DNA of 64,000 nt from Methanobacteriota archaeon (GCA_016841625.1 JAENYU010000015.1:33443-97442); one strand, 5' to 3'; counted from the stretch's first letter, positions 38,266-48,670 are shown. A program made the numbers and translations. The notes: generated by a model from the letters alone, not told the origin.

Positions 38266-40907
38266 TCACCCGCCTCCTTGTTCATAACAGAGCGGATAAC
38301 CCGCTGGATCGCATCGGGCTTGCTAAAATCGCTCTTTGTGGCGTCGATCCCGTCTTCTCCATACTTGAACTGCACGACCACGCCTCGAGTGTCCCTGACT
38401 GTGATGTCGTAATGGACTTCAAGGTCCTGGAGGGCGTTAACGAGCCTGCGCTGGAGGTACCCGGACTGGGATGTCCTGACCGCAGTGTCCACAAGCCCTT
38501 CCCTTCCACCGATGGCGTGGAAGAAATATTCCGTCGGGTTCAGCCCGCTCTTGTAACTTGCCTTGACAAACCCGTGAGCATCGGAACCCAGGTCCCCTGC
38601 TTCGAAGTGAGTGAGCGTCCTGCCCGCGTATCCTCTGCGGATGCGCTCCCCACGCACCGCCTGCTGCCCCACACAGGCTGCCATCTGGGTCAGGTTCAGG
38701 ATCGAACCCCTGGCACCCGAACGGGCCATGATAACCGCCGAGTTTTCAAGCCCCATGTGGCTGTCTGCTATGTTACCGGTCTCGTCCCTGGCTTTACCGA
38801 GTTTCTGCATGATGCTCATCTCGATAGTTTCGTCCAGGGTCCTTCCGGGGAGAGGTTCGAGTTCCTTGTTCTCGTAGGACCTGATAAGTTTCTGAACGGC
38901 ATCCTCGGCTGTGTCGAGGACTTCGTTGATCTGGATCCTTGCTTCCTTTGGAATATCTTCGTCAGCAATCCCAAAACTCAGCCCCGTGCGCATGATTGCC
39001 CTGATTGCAAGCCTGGTCATGTCGTCTATGAACTTTGATCCGGCTTCGCTGCTGATATCCTTGATAATCCTTTCCTGGATTTTTCCTTTGAAAGCCCCTA
39101 TGGCTGCCTCATCGATAGTGCCTTTGAGGAGGTTCCCGTTGCGTATTACCACATAGGCGTCGTTCGGGCATTCTTCTTCCTGGCAGACATCACAGTGCGA
39201 ACAGACCTGGGCCGGGAATCCCATGTTCAGGGATTCGGGCAGGATCTGGCTGAAGATCTGTTTTCCTGTCCAGAAAGGTATCCCTTTTTCATCGTGGCCT
39301 GCCGGATCGGGCAGTTCGTGAGCTTTCGCTTTCCTGAGGATGTCGAAGGCGTCTTTCGCAGAAATGTGGTTTTCAAAGCGAGTCAGCAGGAAAAGCCCCG
39401 AGATGTGGTCGTGGATCCCGCCGATAATGGGACCTCCAAAACGCGGAGAGAGGATATTTTCCTGGACCCGCATGAGGATCTTTGCCTCAGCCCTGGACTC
39501 CTCGGTCTGGAGGGCGTGCATGTTCATCTCGTCCCCGTCAAAGTCAGCATTGTAAGGGGGACAGACGGCGGGGTTGAGCCTGAAAGTCTTGTTCGGGAGC
39601 ACCTTGACCGAGTGGGCCATGATACTCATTTTGTGCAGGGACGGCTGCCTGTTGAAAAGCACAGTGTCCCCGTCTTTTAGCTGGCGTTCCACCATCCAGC
39701 TGTACTCGATTTTCTCTGCGAGGTCTTCCTTGTTGACCTCGGTGACCTTAATGCGCCGCCCGTCAGGCCTGAACACGTAATTTGCTCCGGGGTGGATTTC
39801 GGTCCCGTTCCGGATATAAACCTTGAGCTGTTCGATGGTCCTGGGAGTTACGATTACAGGGACTGTAAGGATCCTTGCGATGGGCATAGGGACCCCGACT
39901 TCGTTTATACTCAGGTTCGGGTCCGGGGAAATCACGGTACGGGCCGAGAAGTTCACACGCTTACCCGAGAGACTGCCCCTGAACCTTCCTTCCTTTCCTT
40001 TCAGACGCTGGGAGAGGGTTTTCAGGGGCCTGCCTGACCTGTGCCTTGCCGGGGGAATCCCGGAGACGGAATTGTCAAAGAAAGTAGTAACGTGGTACTG
40101 CAGGAGTTCCCAGAGGTCTTCAATGATCAGCTGGGGCGCACCTGCTTCCCTGTTTTCCTGGAAGCGCTGGTTAATCCTGATGATGTCCACAAGCTTGTGG
40201 GTCAGGTCGTCTTCACTTCGCTGCCCGGATTCGAGGGTAATGGAAGGACGCACTGTTACCGGGGGAACGGGCAGGACAGTGAGGATCATCCATTCGGGCC
40301 TTGCGTTGTCGGGGTCCATCCCGATGACCCGGATGTCCTCGTCCGGAATGTTTTCGAAGCGGTCCCTGATCTCGGTGGGGGTTAGCTTCTCCCCGTTTTC
40401 CAGGTACTCGCTGGGCTTTTCGAACTTGATATCAAGCTGCTCTTCTTTACAGTAGGGGCAGGTCTTGACTTTGCTTGCTTCCTTGAAGACCTCGTTGATA
40501 AGGTCGTCAGGCCTGTGTCCGATTTCTTCAACAGCTGCCAGCTGATCCAGGAAATGCTGTTTTTGCCCGAGGTCCAGCAGGATCCGGCTGCATTTTCTGC
40601 AGGATGCCCGGAGCAGCTTCCTGATGATCTTGTTAAACCCGACGTGTACAACAGGAGCCACGAGTTCGATGTGCCCGAAGTGTCCCGGACATTCTCCTGC
40701 TCTCCCTGAACAGGTCTTGCAGCGAAGCCCCGGGTCGATGACCCCGAGTTTCGTGTCCATGAGTCCCATGTCAATTGGGAACCCGTCATCATCATAGGTA
40801 TCTGCCGTGATGATCGGGGTTGCGCTCATTTTCCTGACTTCTTTCGGGGACATTAAGCCGAATTTAATTGAAGAAATTCTTTTCGGAATAGGGGGGACGT
40901 TTGCCAT
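38262..40907 (-). CDS. rpoA1: DNA-directed RNA polymerase subunit A'
   Basis: 881 residues. The N-terminal zinc site is CKTCSGRAGECPGHFGHIE; a second cysteine cluster is CRKCSRILLD/CPYC. The catalytic magnesium motif NADFDGDEMN is intact, and the bridge-helix region MRTGLSFG to GARGS follows. Overlaps rpoA''. Preceded by rpoB' with 14 bases between. Confidence 0.98.
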   Translation of the reverse strand: MANVPPIPKRISSIKFGLMSPKEVRKMSATPIITADTYDDDGFPIDMGLMDTKLGVIDPGLRCKTCSGRAGECPGHFGHIELVAPVVHVGFNKIIRKLLRASCRKCSRILLDLGQKQHFLDQLAAVEEIGHRPDDLINEVFKEASKVKTCPYCKEEQLDIKFEKPSEYLENGEKLTPTEIRDRFENIPDEDIRVIGMDPDNARPEWMILTVLPVPPVTVRPSITLESGQRSEDDLTHKLVDIIRINQRFQENREAGAPQLIIEDLWELLQYHVTTFFDNSVSGIPPARHRSGRPLKTLSQRLKGKEGRFRGSLSGKRVNFSARTVISPDPNLSINEVGVPMPIARILTVPVIVTPRTIEQLKVYIRNGTEIHPGANYVFRPDGRRIKVTEVNKEDLAEKIEYSWMVERQLKDGDTVLFNRQPSLHKMSIMAHSVKVLPNKTFRLNPAVCPPYNADFDGDEMNMHALQTEESRAEAKILMRVQENILSPRFGGPIIGGIHDHISGLFLLTRFENHISAKDAFDILRKAKAHELPDPAGHDEKGIPFWTGKQIFSQILPESLNMGFPAQVCSHCDVCQEEECPNDAYVVIRNGNLLKGTIDEAAIGAFKGKIQERIIKDISSEAGSKFIDDMTRLAIRAIMRTGLSFGIADEDIPKEARIQINEVLDTAEDAVQKLIRSYENKELEPLPGRTLDETIEMSIMQKLGKARDETGNIADSHMGLENSAVIMARSGARGSILNLTQMAACVGQQAVRGERIRRGYAGRTLTHFEAGDLGSDAHGFVKASYKSGLNPTEYFFHAIGGREGLVDTAVRTSQSGYLQRRLVNALQDLEVHYDITVRDTRGVVVQFKYGEDGIDATKSDFSKPDAIQRVIRSVMNKEAGE

Positions 40908-40921
40908 ATTTCCACCTCACC

Positions 40922-42736
40922 TCATACCGCATCTTCCAGATTGAGCCTGGGCGCAACACCCAGGGACTTGATTTCGTCCAGCAGCAGCTTGAACGCGTAG
41001 CTCATCTCCACGGGGTAGATGTCCGTGTCAGCCCCACAGGCAGCACAGAAAGCGACGTTCCTCTGCTTGTCAAACGTTGCTATTATACCGCAGTGGGAAC
41101 AGACAAGTTCCACCACCTTATCCGACTCGTCCAGCAGCCTTTCTTTCAGAGACATGGCAGCTCCGTGCCCTACCAGCACATCGCGCTCCATTTCTCCGAA
41201 CCTCAGACCACCTTCCCTTGCCCTACCTTCAGTGGGCTGGCGGGTAAGCACCTGCACGGGACCGCGGGAACGGGCGTGCATCTTGGAAGTGACCATGTGG
41301 TGCAGTTTCTGGTAAAGGATTACCCCGACGAAGACATCTGCCGGGATCATTCTGCCGGTTGCGCCATCGTAGAATACCTCTTTTCCTGTATGGGCAAAAC
41401 CGTGGCGTTTCAGGGAATCCCTTAAGTCTTCTTCGTTTTCTCCGGAGAAGGCTGTAGCGTCCACCCTTCTGCCTTCCATGGACCCGACTTTTCCTCCGAT
41501 CATTTCAAGCACGTGCCCGACAGTCATACGGGAAGGAATGGCGTGCGGGTTGATCATGAGGTCAGGGGTCATGCCAGATTCCGTAAAGGGCATGTCGGCG
41601 ATCGGGACTTTCAGCCCGATAACCCCTTTTTGCCCGTGCCTGGATGCGAACTTGTCTCCAATATCCGGGATCCTCTCGTCCCTTACCTTAACCTTGGCAA
41701 GACGGGTCCCGTTGATGGATTCTGTAAGAATGACAGTGTCCACGATTCCTTTTTCGTTGGACCGCATGGTAATCGAGCTTTCCCTCCGCTGCTCTACGGC
41801 AATCCCGAATTCCGAAGGCTCTTCCAGGAACCTGGGGGGACTGGTCTTTCCGATAAGCACGGCGTTCGGGCCCACGGTGGTCTCGGGGTTTACAAGCCCG
41901 TCAATATCCAGGTTTGCATAGGCTTCGGCACTGCGGGATCCGCGGTATTCGGAGTCCGGGATCTCGAACTTGTCTTCCTGCCCGCCAGGGTATCTCCGCT
42001 CTTCTCCCTCAAATGTCCTGAGAAAGTGGCTTCTCCCGAGGCCTCTTTCAATTGATCCTGCGTTGAAAATCAGGGCATCTTCAATGTTGTACCCTTCATA
42101 GGAGAGGATTGCCACAACGAAGTTCTGGCCTGCTGGCCTGTCGTCAAAACCGATGGCTTCACAGGTCCTTGTCCTTGTCATCGCCCGCTGGGGGTAGTGC
42201 AGGACATGGGCGCGGGTATCGGGGCGGAGTTTCTGGTTCGCGGTTGAAACCCCGATACACTGCTTTATCATGGCCGCTCCCATGGTGTTACGCGGGGATG
42301 CGTTATGTTCCGGGTGCGGGACCATTCCCGTGCAGATCCCGAGCATGAGTTCGGGATCGATTTCCATGTGGGTGTGCCTCTCGTTCAGGTGGGACTCGTA
42401 AAGGGCAATGTAGGTGTTTTCCTCTTCCTCGGCATCCATGTACTCCACACAGCCTTCCTTTACCAGATCCTCAAAGCTGATTTCTTTATTCTTCAGCTTC
42501 TCCACCTGCTCTTCCGTAACCAGTGGAACTCCGTTTTCCACAACTATCAGGGGCCTTCTGGCCCTGCCCATATCGGAGCTGATTACTACTTCCCTGGTGT
42601 TGTCGTTCAGGGCTATGTTGACCTGCTTGGAGATGAACCCCTGCCGCCTCATTTTTCGGAGGTCTTCCACCAGTTCCGCAGGGTTGTCATGAGTTCCGAC
42701 AAGCTCTCCGTTGATGAATACTTTTGCTTTAGTCAT
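40922..42736 (-). CDS. rpoB1: DNA-directed RNA polymerase subunit B' (C-terminal half of B)
   Basis: 604 residues. In methanogens subunit B is divided in two; this is the C-terminal part, with [11 protein letters not shown], the catalytic-centre region [11 protein letters not shown], and a C-terminal zinc site CSHCG...CAAC. The gene start overlaps the end of rpoB'' by eight bases. Confidence 0.98.
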   Translation of the reverse strand: MTKAKVFINGELVGTHDNPAELVEDLRKMRRQGFISKQVNIALNDNTREVVISSDMGRARRPLIVVENGVPLVTEEQVEKLKNKEISFEDLVKEGCVEYMDAEEEENTYIALYESHLNERHTHMEIDPELMLGICTGMVPHPEHNASPRNTMGAAMIKQCIGVSTANQKLRPDTRAHVLHYPQRAMTRTRTCEAIGFDDRPAGQNFVVAILSYEGYNIEDALIFNAGSIERGLGRSHFLRTFEGEERRYPGGQEDKFEIPDSEYRGSRSAEAYANLDIDGLVNPETTVGPNAVLIGKTSPPRFLEEPSEFGIAVEQRRESSITMRSNEKGIVDTVILTESINGTRLAKVKVRDERIPDIGDKFASRHGQKGVIGLKVPIADMPFTESGMTPDLMINPHAIPSRMTVGHVLEMIGGKVGSMEGRRVDATAFSGENEEDLRDSLKRHGFAHTGKEVFYDGATGRMIPADVFVGVILYQKLHHMVTSKMHARSRGPVQVLTRQPTEGRAREGGLRFGEMERDVLVGHGAAMSLKERLLDESDKVVELVCSHCGIIATFDKQRNVAFCAACGADTDIYPVEMSYAFKLLLDEIKSLGVAPRLNLEDAV

Positions 42737-44324
42737 TTAGAATCGACCCGCCTTCTTCCTGGTTATCTCCCGAGTAATCCAAATAATCGTCATCTTTTAA
42801 CTTTTCCGGCTCAGGCACTACTTCCAGCTCTTCTATGATCTCTTCTTCAAATTCGGAAATTTCCAAATCAATGACTGGCACCTCGGGCATCTTGATGACT
42901 ATAGGTTCGACGTTGAGGTCATAGAGTATCTTCTTTATGCTTTCGCCCTCTTCCGTCCCCGTGGATAACTCTACCATCTGGGCGAAGTTTTTCACCAGTC
43001 CACAGTTAGGACCTTCGGGGGTCTCGGAGGGACAGAGCCTTCCCCACTGGGTAGGGTGCAGGTCTCGGGCTTCAAAGTGCGGCTGGGCACGGGAAAGCGG
43101 GGAGATTACACGCCGCAGGTGGGAGAGGGTAGAGATGTAGTCGTTCCTGTCCAGAAGCTGGGAAACCCCGGTCCTCCCTCCTACCCAGTTTCCGGTTGCC
43201 AGGGGGTGCTGCAAGCGGTCCGTCAGGACGTCCGCCCGGACAATTGTAGCTACGTTGAGTTCCCTGTTCCTCATGTTTGCGCGTTCTAACTGGTACTTGA
43301 TATCCCTTGCCAGCCGGTTGAAGGATACCCTGAAGAGGTCTTCCATCAGGTCTCCCGCAAGTTTCAGCCGTTTGTTGGCATAGTGGTCCTTGTCGTCTTG
43401 AGCCCTTTTGCCAAGGGCAAGTTCGAAGCAAGACTCTGCCATCCTTGCCAGGAAATGAGCCTTTGGGATCCTGTCGTTCACATCGTTCCCCAGATGGGGG
43501 AAGAGGTACCTGTCAATAACGTAGTTTGCTCTCTTGATCTGGTATTCCTTGGCCTGCCCTGCTGCAACCCTTGCCCCGATCTTTTCGATTGCTTCTTGCT
43601 GGGTCTCGACTTCGGCTTCTTCAAGGTTTTCCAGCATGAACTTGATGATCTCCGGGTCGCTTGAGACTGCGTTTACGATGTCTTCGTCAGTAACAACACC
43701 AAGAGCCCGCATCAGGGTGATGAAGAATACCCTTCCCGAAATAGAAGGGAAGGACACTTCTAGCAGGGATTTTCGGCCTCTTTCCACGATTACGAGGGCT
43801 CTGTACCCCCGCTTCTGGGAGAAGACTTTTGCGACCTCGATGGTGTCCCCATAGCGTTCCCCGTATTCCGCAAGGATCTTGTTCGGGGCAAGGTCTTCAA
43901 GAGTCATGACAACCCTTTCAGTCCCTCCGACGATGAAATATCCTCCGGAGTCCAGGGGGTCTTCGCCGTAGCGGACCTTTTCGGAATCGTTCAGTCCAAG
44001 GAGATTGCAGATCTTTGACTTGGCCATGATGGGAAGCTGCCCGATTTTTGCTTCCAATACCTCAGATTCACCATTTTCCTCGCTTACAACACTCATTTCC
44101 AGGTAAAGTGGACCAGAGTAGGAGAGATTCCTGAGTCTGGCTTCGTTGGGGTAAAGTTTCTCAATTGCCCCGTCGGCTTCCTTTACTACCGGGTGTTCTA
44201 CCCGGATCCGGCCGAGTTTGAGGTGGGTACCCTCAATATCCGTTTCTATTATTTTCTGCTCGTCAATGATCTTCTGCAGCCCATTATCTATGAATTTGTT
44301 AAATGAGTCTATATGGTGCTGCAC
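42729..44324 (-). CDS. rpoB2: DNA-directed RNA polymerase subunit B'' (N-terminal half of B), start uncertain
   Basis: 531 residues from the first ordinary start, GTG at 44324 ([13 protein letters not shown]). The frame stays open upstream and encodes residues that look like the conserved family N-terminus ([11 protein letters not shown]) before meeting a stop near 44400, yet no ATG, GTG or TTG is present there. A GAGGG ribosome-like site precedes an ATC at 44378 by seven bases. So the real protein is probably 18 residues longer and starts at an unusual codon, or the GTG start gives a slightly shortened protein. Otherwise a normal B'' with lobe and protrusion sequences ([14 protein letters not shown]). 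Confidence 0.93.
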   Translation of the reverse strand: MQHHIDSFNKFIDNGLQKIIDEQKIIETDIEGTHLKLGRIRVEHPVVKEADGAIEKLYPNEARLRNLSYSGPLYLEMSVVSEENGESEVLEAKIGQLPIMAKSKICNLLGLNDSEKVRYGEDPLDSGGYFIVGGTERVVMTLEDLAPNKILAEYGERYGDTIEVAKVFSQKRGYRALVIVERGRKSLLEVSFPSISGRVFFITLMRALGVVTDEDIVNAVSSDPEIIKFMLENLEEAEVETQQEAIEKIGARVAAGQAKEYQIKRANYVIDRYLFPHLGNDVNDRIPKAHFLARMAESCFELALGKRAQDDKDHYANKRLKLAGDLMEDLFRVSFNRLARDIKYQLERANMRNRELNVATIVRADVLTDRLQHPLATGNWVGGRTGVSQLLDRNDYISTLSHLRRVISPLSRAQPHFEARDLHPTQWGRLCPSETPEGPNCGLVKNFAQMVELSTGTEEGESIKKILYDLNVEPIVIKMPEVPVIDLEISEFEEEIIEELEVVPEPEKLKDDDYLDYSGDNQEEGGSILND

Positions 44325-44543
44325 TATCTTATCCCTTGTAAAATAAGCCTGCGACAGTATACTGTTGTCTAAAGTGATGATAGCACCCTCTTTACTTTAT
44401 TGCGGTGAAAATCGATAATCAATAATTTTCCAAGTTTGGTGAACAGCCGCTGAATATGCATTCTGTACAGCTGGTGCATTGACTTAAAAAGGCGTATAGA
44501 TGGAAAACACAAGTTACGTAAGATGTTACAAACTCCCCCGAAA

Positions 44544-44780
44544 TTACTCAATCACAAGTCTGTAGTAGTCTGCCTCCCCGGCAGTGTGACTCATTCTCGT
44601 AATCTTTACAACATCCCCTATTGTGGCTCCTATCTCTTTTATAACAGGATCCTGAACTTTAATTTTCGGCAGTTGCTCCTTATCAATGAAATACTTGCTT
44701 AAAACAGACTTTAACTCGCCCTCAGACATGATCTCATGTTTAGGGACTAACTCATGGTCGAGCAGGCTGAACTTTGTCAA
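44544..44780 (-). CDS. rpoH: DNA-directed RNA polymerase subunit H (TTG start)
   Basis: 78 residues. The TTG at 44780 is chosen because GGAGG lies seven bases upstream and the protein then begins MTKFSLLDHELVPKHEI, the conserved RPB5-C-terminal-like start; an ATG at 44801 would include the ribosome site in the coding region. KIKVQDPVIKEIGA and GDVVKITR are family signatures. First gene of the polymerase operon; 160-220 bases of spacer precede rpoB''. Confidence 0.96.
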   Translation of the reverse strand: MTKFSLLDHELVPKHEIMSEGELKSVLSKYFIDKEQLPKIKVQDPVIKEIGATIGDVVKITRMSHTAGEADYYRLVIE

Positions 44781-44882
44781 ATCCTTTCCTCCAAAAAACA
44801 AAATGTGTCAAAAAGCATTGCCCAAGCATACCCCCACGGATGGCCCATCCGGCGGGTTTTAGCATAATTTGGCTAGTGGTTA

Positions 44883-44959
44883 TGGCGGGCCCGTAGGGAT
44901 TTGAACCCTAGGCCGTCTGGTTAAAAGCCAGACGCTCTGCCTGACTGAGCTACGGGCCC
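44883..44959 (-). tRNA. tRNA-Lys (anticodon TTT) with encoded CCA
   Basis: On the minus strand, the acceptor GGGCCCG pairs with CGGGCCC, the D arm is GCTC/GAGC, the anticodon stem is TCTGG/CCAGA around the loop CTTTTAA, and the T arm is TAGGG TTCAAAT CCCTA. Discriminator G followed by an encoded CCA. The mature body is 74 bases plus CCA, with no intron. It lies about 100 bases upstream of rpoH on the same strand and could share transcription with it. Confidence 0.97.
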
Positions 44960-45362
44960 CTTATGTTTATTCAGATCGTTTTTCCTGGCACTTCAACGGT
45001 GTCCAAAGCACATTTCCCCTCTTGACCAGGGTGTGCATCTTACACCGATGCAACCCTCTAATTATAGCTATAGTACATATAGTTTTTGGTGGTTCGGACT
45101 TTATTTTACGGATTCAATGGATTTGGATTCAAATATATTTTTCAACTTCTGGTTTCTCTCTAGATTTACTTTCCATTTGCTGGAAAGTTATAAGTATAAG
45201 AATTTTCACTTTTTATAAAGTAGGCCCAAAAAAGTGAAATGATTTTTTATATGTCCGGGTGCACGAATGTGTTTGGCCCTTTTTCTGAGTTGGCGCATCG
45301 ATTTCCGGGCGTTTCCCCCTCCAAAAATGAAGCATTGAAAGTTAAGTCAGATTCATCTTACC
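44960..45362. other. Region upstream of tRNA-Lys, no gene recognised
   Basis: About 400 bases. The part next to the tRNA should contain its promoter (AT-rich AATAAACATAA at its edge), but I cannot assign a box reliably. The rest is AT-rich and carries no convincing gene. Confidence 0.4.
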
Positions 45363-45893
45363 TCAGCAGGAGACCCCCTCCTCGACATTTCCGGCTTGCC
45401 GGAAATGGCAGGTGGGGGAGGAATGCGTCAACTGTACCATCTGAACTAATGTAGTACTCCTCGCACTCAGTCTCCTATATTTTTTCTTAATATTGACACT
45501 ATCTGAAATTTTGTTTCCAAAGAGATCTGAGATCGAAAAATACCCGCTTGACCGTTTGCCTCGAATGAACCCGATCCCCTTAACCGTTTTCACAAGATCG
45601 AATTTCCTGAGCCCAAACAGTTTTCCGGTAGGTATTTTCTTCTCTGACCTCTTCCCTCTCCTTTGCTGATAATCTCCCGCAGGAACGTGTTTTTTGAAGT
45701 AGACCGTATCATCCGGTTCTACTTTCTGTTTATCCTCACAACAGATAGCAAGCGCATCAAAATAATGCGTTTTTTCGAGTCCCAAAACCTGTTCTTCTGT
45801 AGGATGGATTTTGACCTTCTCAGTTAGTTGCATGGGACATTTAGAATATGCCAGTGTGGGCATATATAGGAATGTTTGAACAATACATAGCAA
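45363..45893 (-). pseudogene. Chimeric relic: TnpB N-terminus joined to IscB-like C-terminus
   Basis: A 176-codon frame. Residues about 21-37 (MQLTEKVKIHPTEEQV) match the first residues of IS200/IS605-family TnpB. Immediately afterwards LEKTHYFDALAICCE, RRGKRSEKKIPTGKLFGLR, FIRGKRSSGYFSISD and RRLSARSTTL match, as far as I recall the family, the C-terminal third of IscB-type RNA-guided HNH nucleases. The RuvC core and HNH domain are absent, so it cannot be an active nuclease. The frame then runs into a terminal hairpin (45386-45407). Best explained by a deletion joining two elements in the same orientation. Could conceivably still be expressed as a small RNA-binding protein. Confidence 0.6.
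45386..45407. other. Perfect hairpin at IS200/IS605-type element end
   Basis: CATTTCCGGC TT GCCGGAAATG, a 10-bp stem with a two-base loop, embedded between CCCCC and GGGGG tracts. Position at the 3' end of the TnpB/IscB relic fits a subterminal structure recognised by Y1 transposases, or the scaffold of a guide RNA. Confidence 0.65.
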
Positions 45894-45990
45894 GCTATTT
45901 TATTGTAGTGTCGGGAAGTGGACGGCTTTCATCCCCCACCTGTCGGCCTACAGCCTCCGAGGAAGGGGACTTCCCGCCTTCGGAGTTAAA
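45894..45990. mobile_element. IS200/IS605-type terminal sequence upstream of the relic
   Basis: Contains GACGGCTTTCATCCCCCACC, CGGCCTACAGCCTCCGAGG and GGGGACTTCCCGCCTTCGGAG, a GC-rich foldable block in an AT-rich setting. Such blocks mark the ends of IS200/IS605/IS1341 elements. It lies just before the 5' end of the relic gene, so it is a likely left end. Confidence 0.5.
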
Positions 45991-46990
45991 AATCACTAAT
46001 ATTCTATTTGAATAATAATCGGTGCAAAATTAAAGAACCCCACATTAAGAAAGCCCCTTCCCAAAATTAGGTGATTGCTCTTTAAAACAAATAGCTTGCA
46101 AAATTAACAGCGTTTATATTAACATCACACTGTTATACATAATCAACGCCTTTGATTTTTAATCAATGCCTCATGCAGAATCAATGGTGTTGATTTTCGA
46201 ATGGTAAGTACCCGGAATAGAGTGGAATCCACAATTCAGGATCCCATAAAACTTATATTCTGGCCGGCTACTTTTCGTAGTAATTAAGGCGCAAAGTCCT
46301 CTATTTCAGTGAAATAATGCGAATGAATATTTAATAATATATAAAAGTTCCGGGCGTGATACGCATAAATCTAAATCTACTATATAAAGTTTACCACAGT
46401 GATCTAAAACCGGGAATTGAACTTACGAAGTCAAGATCTTCAGGTTTCTAACAGATGTCTGTCCGGGACAAAGGAATTGAGAAATAGAGTCTAATTTTTT
46501 TTAAGTTCCGAAATTCATATATAAGTTATAGAACACCCCTGAACACCGTTAAAACTGCAAGTACATAATTTAAATTTGAAAACATCTCATTAAGTGTAGT
46601 AACACCTCATTAATCATAATTGTTCATTAATGGACTTATCAGTGCGTCATTTCAAGCAGGAAGTACTTAATTAAACATAGTAGTGTATCATTAAACCCAC
46701 CGGCACATTTCAAATCTGACAACATCTAATTAAACACAGTAACACATTATTAAACCTGCAGGCACGTTTAAACTTGCCATCAAACTTTCAACCTGCAAGC
46801 ACACTCTAAACCTGCTAATGCATCCATAAATCACGGGCATTCCCAGGAAAATATGTTCAGGAACAAAGTCGAAAAAGGGATTAAAGAGAAAAACATGAAA
46901 CTCTTTTAATTTCCACTCGAATCACATAACTTTTATTAAATGTTATTGCTAATTATAATCCAAAAACTATGACTGTCGAGAGGCAAATTC
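45991..46990. other. 1-kb AT-rich intergenic region with degenerate ~60-bp repeats
   Basis: No credible gene. Between about 46582 and 46800 a decayed unit recurs: ACATCTCATTAAGTGTAGTAACAC (46582), CTTAATTAAACATAGTAGTGTATC (46669) and ACATCTAATTAAACACAGTAACAC (46723), with CCTGCAGGCAC/CCTGCAAGCAC variants following. The 150 bases before 46991 are AT-rich and should contain the promoter of the coiled-coil gene. Confidence 0.5.
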
Positions 46991-48526
46991 ATGGAAGACC
47001 CCGTCGCAAGAATAAAAAAGAAGTTTTTTAGAGAAGGAAACCCCGCACAAATTCCGCTAATGAGCGGGAAACGCTTTTTTGAAGCCAGAGCCGAAATGGA
47101 CGGAATCTATGTTGATAACCTGAGGAATCAGCCTTTCCTCCCCTGGAAAGTCTTTTCCGAAGCCGCTGAGATCCTGAAGGCTAACGATGGCCAGGCAAAG
47201 AAAGGGAATGCTATGAACGCAAAACTGGGAGACCCGAGCCTGGATCTGAACACTGTGGAAGGGCATATCGCACACAAGGTATACGGCTGCAAGATCGGGG
47301 ATGGTGTTACTAAAAGAATCACCCCGGTTGCCTGCATTCTTGCCTGGGCAGAGCTCTGTGAAAATACAAGGGGACAGCTCACCCTTCTCTCGGAAGAAGA
47401 GGAGGTACAGTCTTTTGAAAACAGGAGCGAAATTCCCGAGTCCTTTTCCGGAGAAAAGGTACAGGAAAAAGAAGACCAGCATATCAATTCATTCAGCCTG
47501 CAGCTCACAAGCAAGGACCTGGAGCTAAAAACACTTAATAAAGAACTTGAAGGGAAAGAAGAGGAAATCAAAAAACTTGGCGAAAGCCTCGCAGCCAGAG
47601 ATGCAAAAATAAGCAGCCTCGATGAAGAACTCAGCTCCGGGAAAGAAGAGATGGAATTTCTGGAAGGGCAGCTTTCACAGGGCTCGGAGAAAATCAAAAC
47701 CCTTGAAGAGGAGCTCATAGACAGGAAAACAAAGCAGGAAGACCTTGAAAAGATAGTCTCTGAAAGGGAGGAAACAATAACAGCATTCGAAGGAAAGCTT
47801 GCTGAAAAAGATGAAACAATAACAGTGTTCGAAAGTAGAATTGCCGAAATGGACGAAACAGTAAAAACCTTCGAGAGCAGAATTGCCGAAAGAGACAGGA
47901 CTATAAGCTGCTTTGAGAATGAGCTTGCCGAAAAAGATGAAACGATACAGGGTTTCGAAAGCAGGGTTGTTGAAAAGGGCGAGGAAATCGAGCAGTTCCA
48001 AACCCAACTATCCGACATGTCAGGAGAAATAAATAGCCTTTCAAAAGAGCTGACTGCAAGGGATGAGGAAATAAAATCCTTCCTGGAGAAACTCTCGGCA
48101 AAAGAAAACGACTTTGAAAAGCTCGAAAGGCAGGTTGCGACAAAGGACAAAGACCTCCAGACTCTGGCTGAAGAGGTCATGGCAAAAGACAGAGAAGTCA
48201 AGAAGCTTGAAGAAAAACTAACTGGAAAGGACCGGAAAATCAATGCTGTCGAACTTCAGTTCGCTGCCAGGGAAGAAAAGGTCAGGATGCTTGAGCAAAA
48301 GCTTGAGGGCAGGCACGAAGGAGAACAGACCCTGGCCGAACAGCTCGGAGAAAAGGATGAGCTTATAAAGCAGTTGCAGGGGACCCTTGCAAGCAAGGAA
48401 GAAGAAGTTTCCCGGCTTAACGACGAAAACAGGAAATATCAGAGGCAGCAGAAGATGGCTTCTGACGGGTTGAGACAGATAGAGGAGCAAAAGGCTTCGA
48501 AAAAGAAGTGGTGGAAGGTCTGGTAA
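46991..48526 (+). CDS. Hypothetical protein with conserved N-terminal domain and long coiled coil
   Basis: 511 residues. Residues 1-135 form a globular domain I do not recognise (PLMSGKRFFEARAEMDGIYVDNL; later SLDLNTVEGHIAHKVYGCKIGDGV). Residues about 160-500 are an almost unbroken Glu/Lys-rich coiled coil, including five 14-residue repeats (FESRIAEKDETI type, bases 47786-47995). The C-terminus is very basic and aromatic (KASKKKWWKVW). No signal peptide or membrane helix, so probably cytosolic. Single gene with AT-rich upstream DNA. A structural or scaffold role is the only inference I would make. Confidence 0.85.
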   Translation: MEDPVARIKKKFFREGNPAQIPLMSGKRFFEARAEMDGIYVDNLRNQPFLPWKVFSEAAEILKANDGQAKKGNAMNAKLGDPSLDLNTVEGHIAHKVYGCKIGDGVTKRITPVACILAWAELCENTRGQLTLLSEEEEVQSFENRSEIPESFSGEKVQEKEDQHINSFSLQLTSKDLELKTLNKELEGKEEEIKKLGESLAARDAKISSLDEELSSGKEEMEFLEGQLSQGSEKIKTLEEELIDRKTKQEDLEKIVSEREETITAFEGKLAEKDETITVFESRIAEMDETVKTFESRIAERDRTISCFENELAEKDETIQGFESRVVEKGEEIEQFQTQLSDMSGEINSLSKELTARDEEIKSFLEKLSAKENDFEKLERQVATKDKDLQTLAEEVMAKDREVKKLEEKLTGKDRKINAVELQFAAREEKVRMLEQKLEGRHEGEQTLAEQLGEKDELIKQLQGTLASKEEEVSRLNDENRKYQRQQKMASDGLRQIEEQKASKKKWWKVW

Positions 48527-48670
48527 GGTTTCCGGAACCCCTTCCGGAAATCATCCGATTTTTATATTATATTCAGAATTTAGCTCTCAGATACATGTTA
48601 TTTGGCCATATTTTGCGGTCCGCCTGAAAAAAATGCAAAGTTTCAAATTATTTGAAACTCGGAATCGAGG

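Noticed and set aside
44369..44551. 60-codon minus-strand frame between rpoH and rpoB''
   Set aside because: No conservation expected, basic random-like sequence; overlaps the likely rpoB'' leader.
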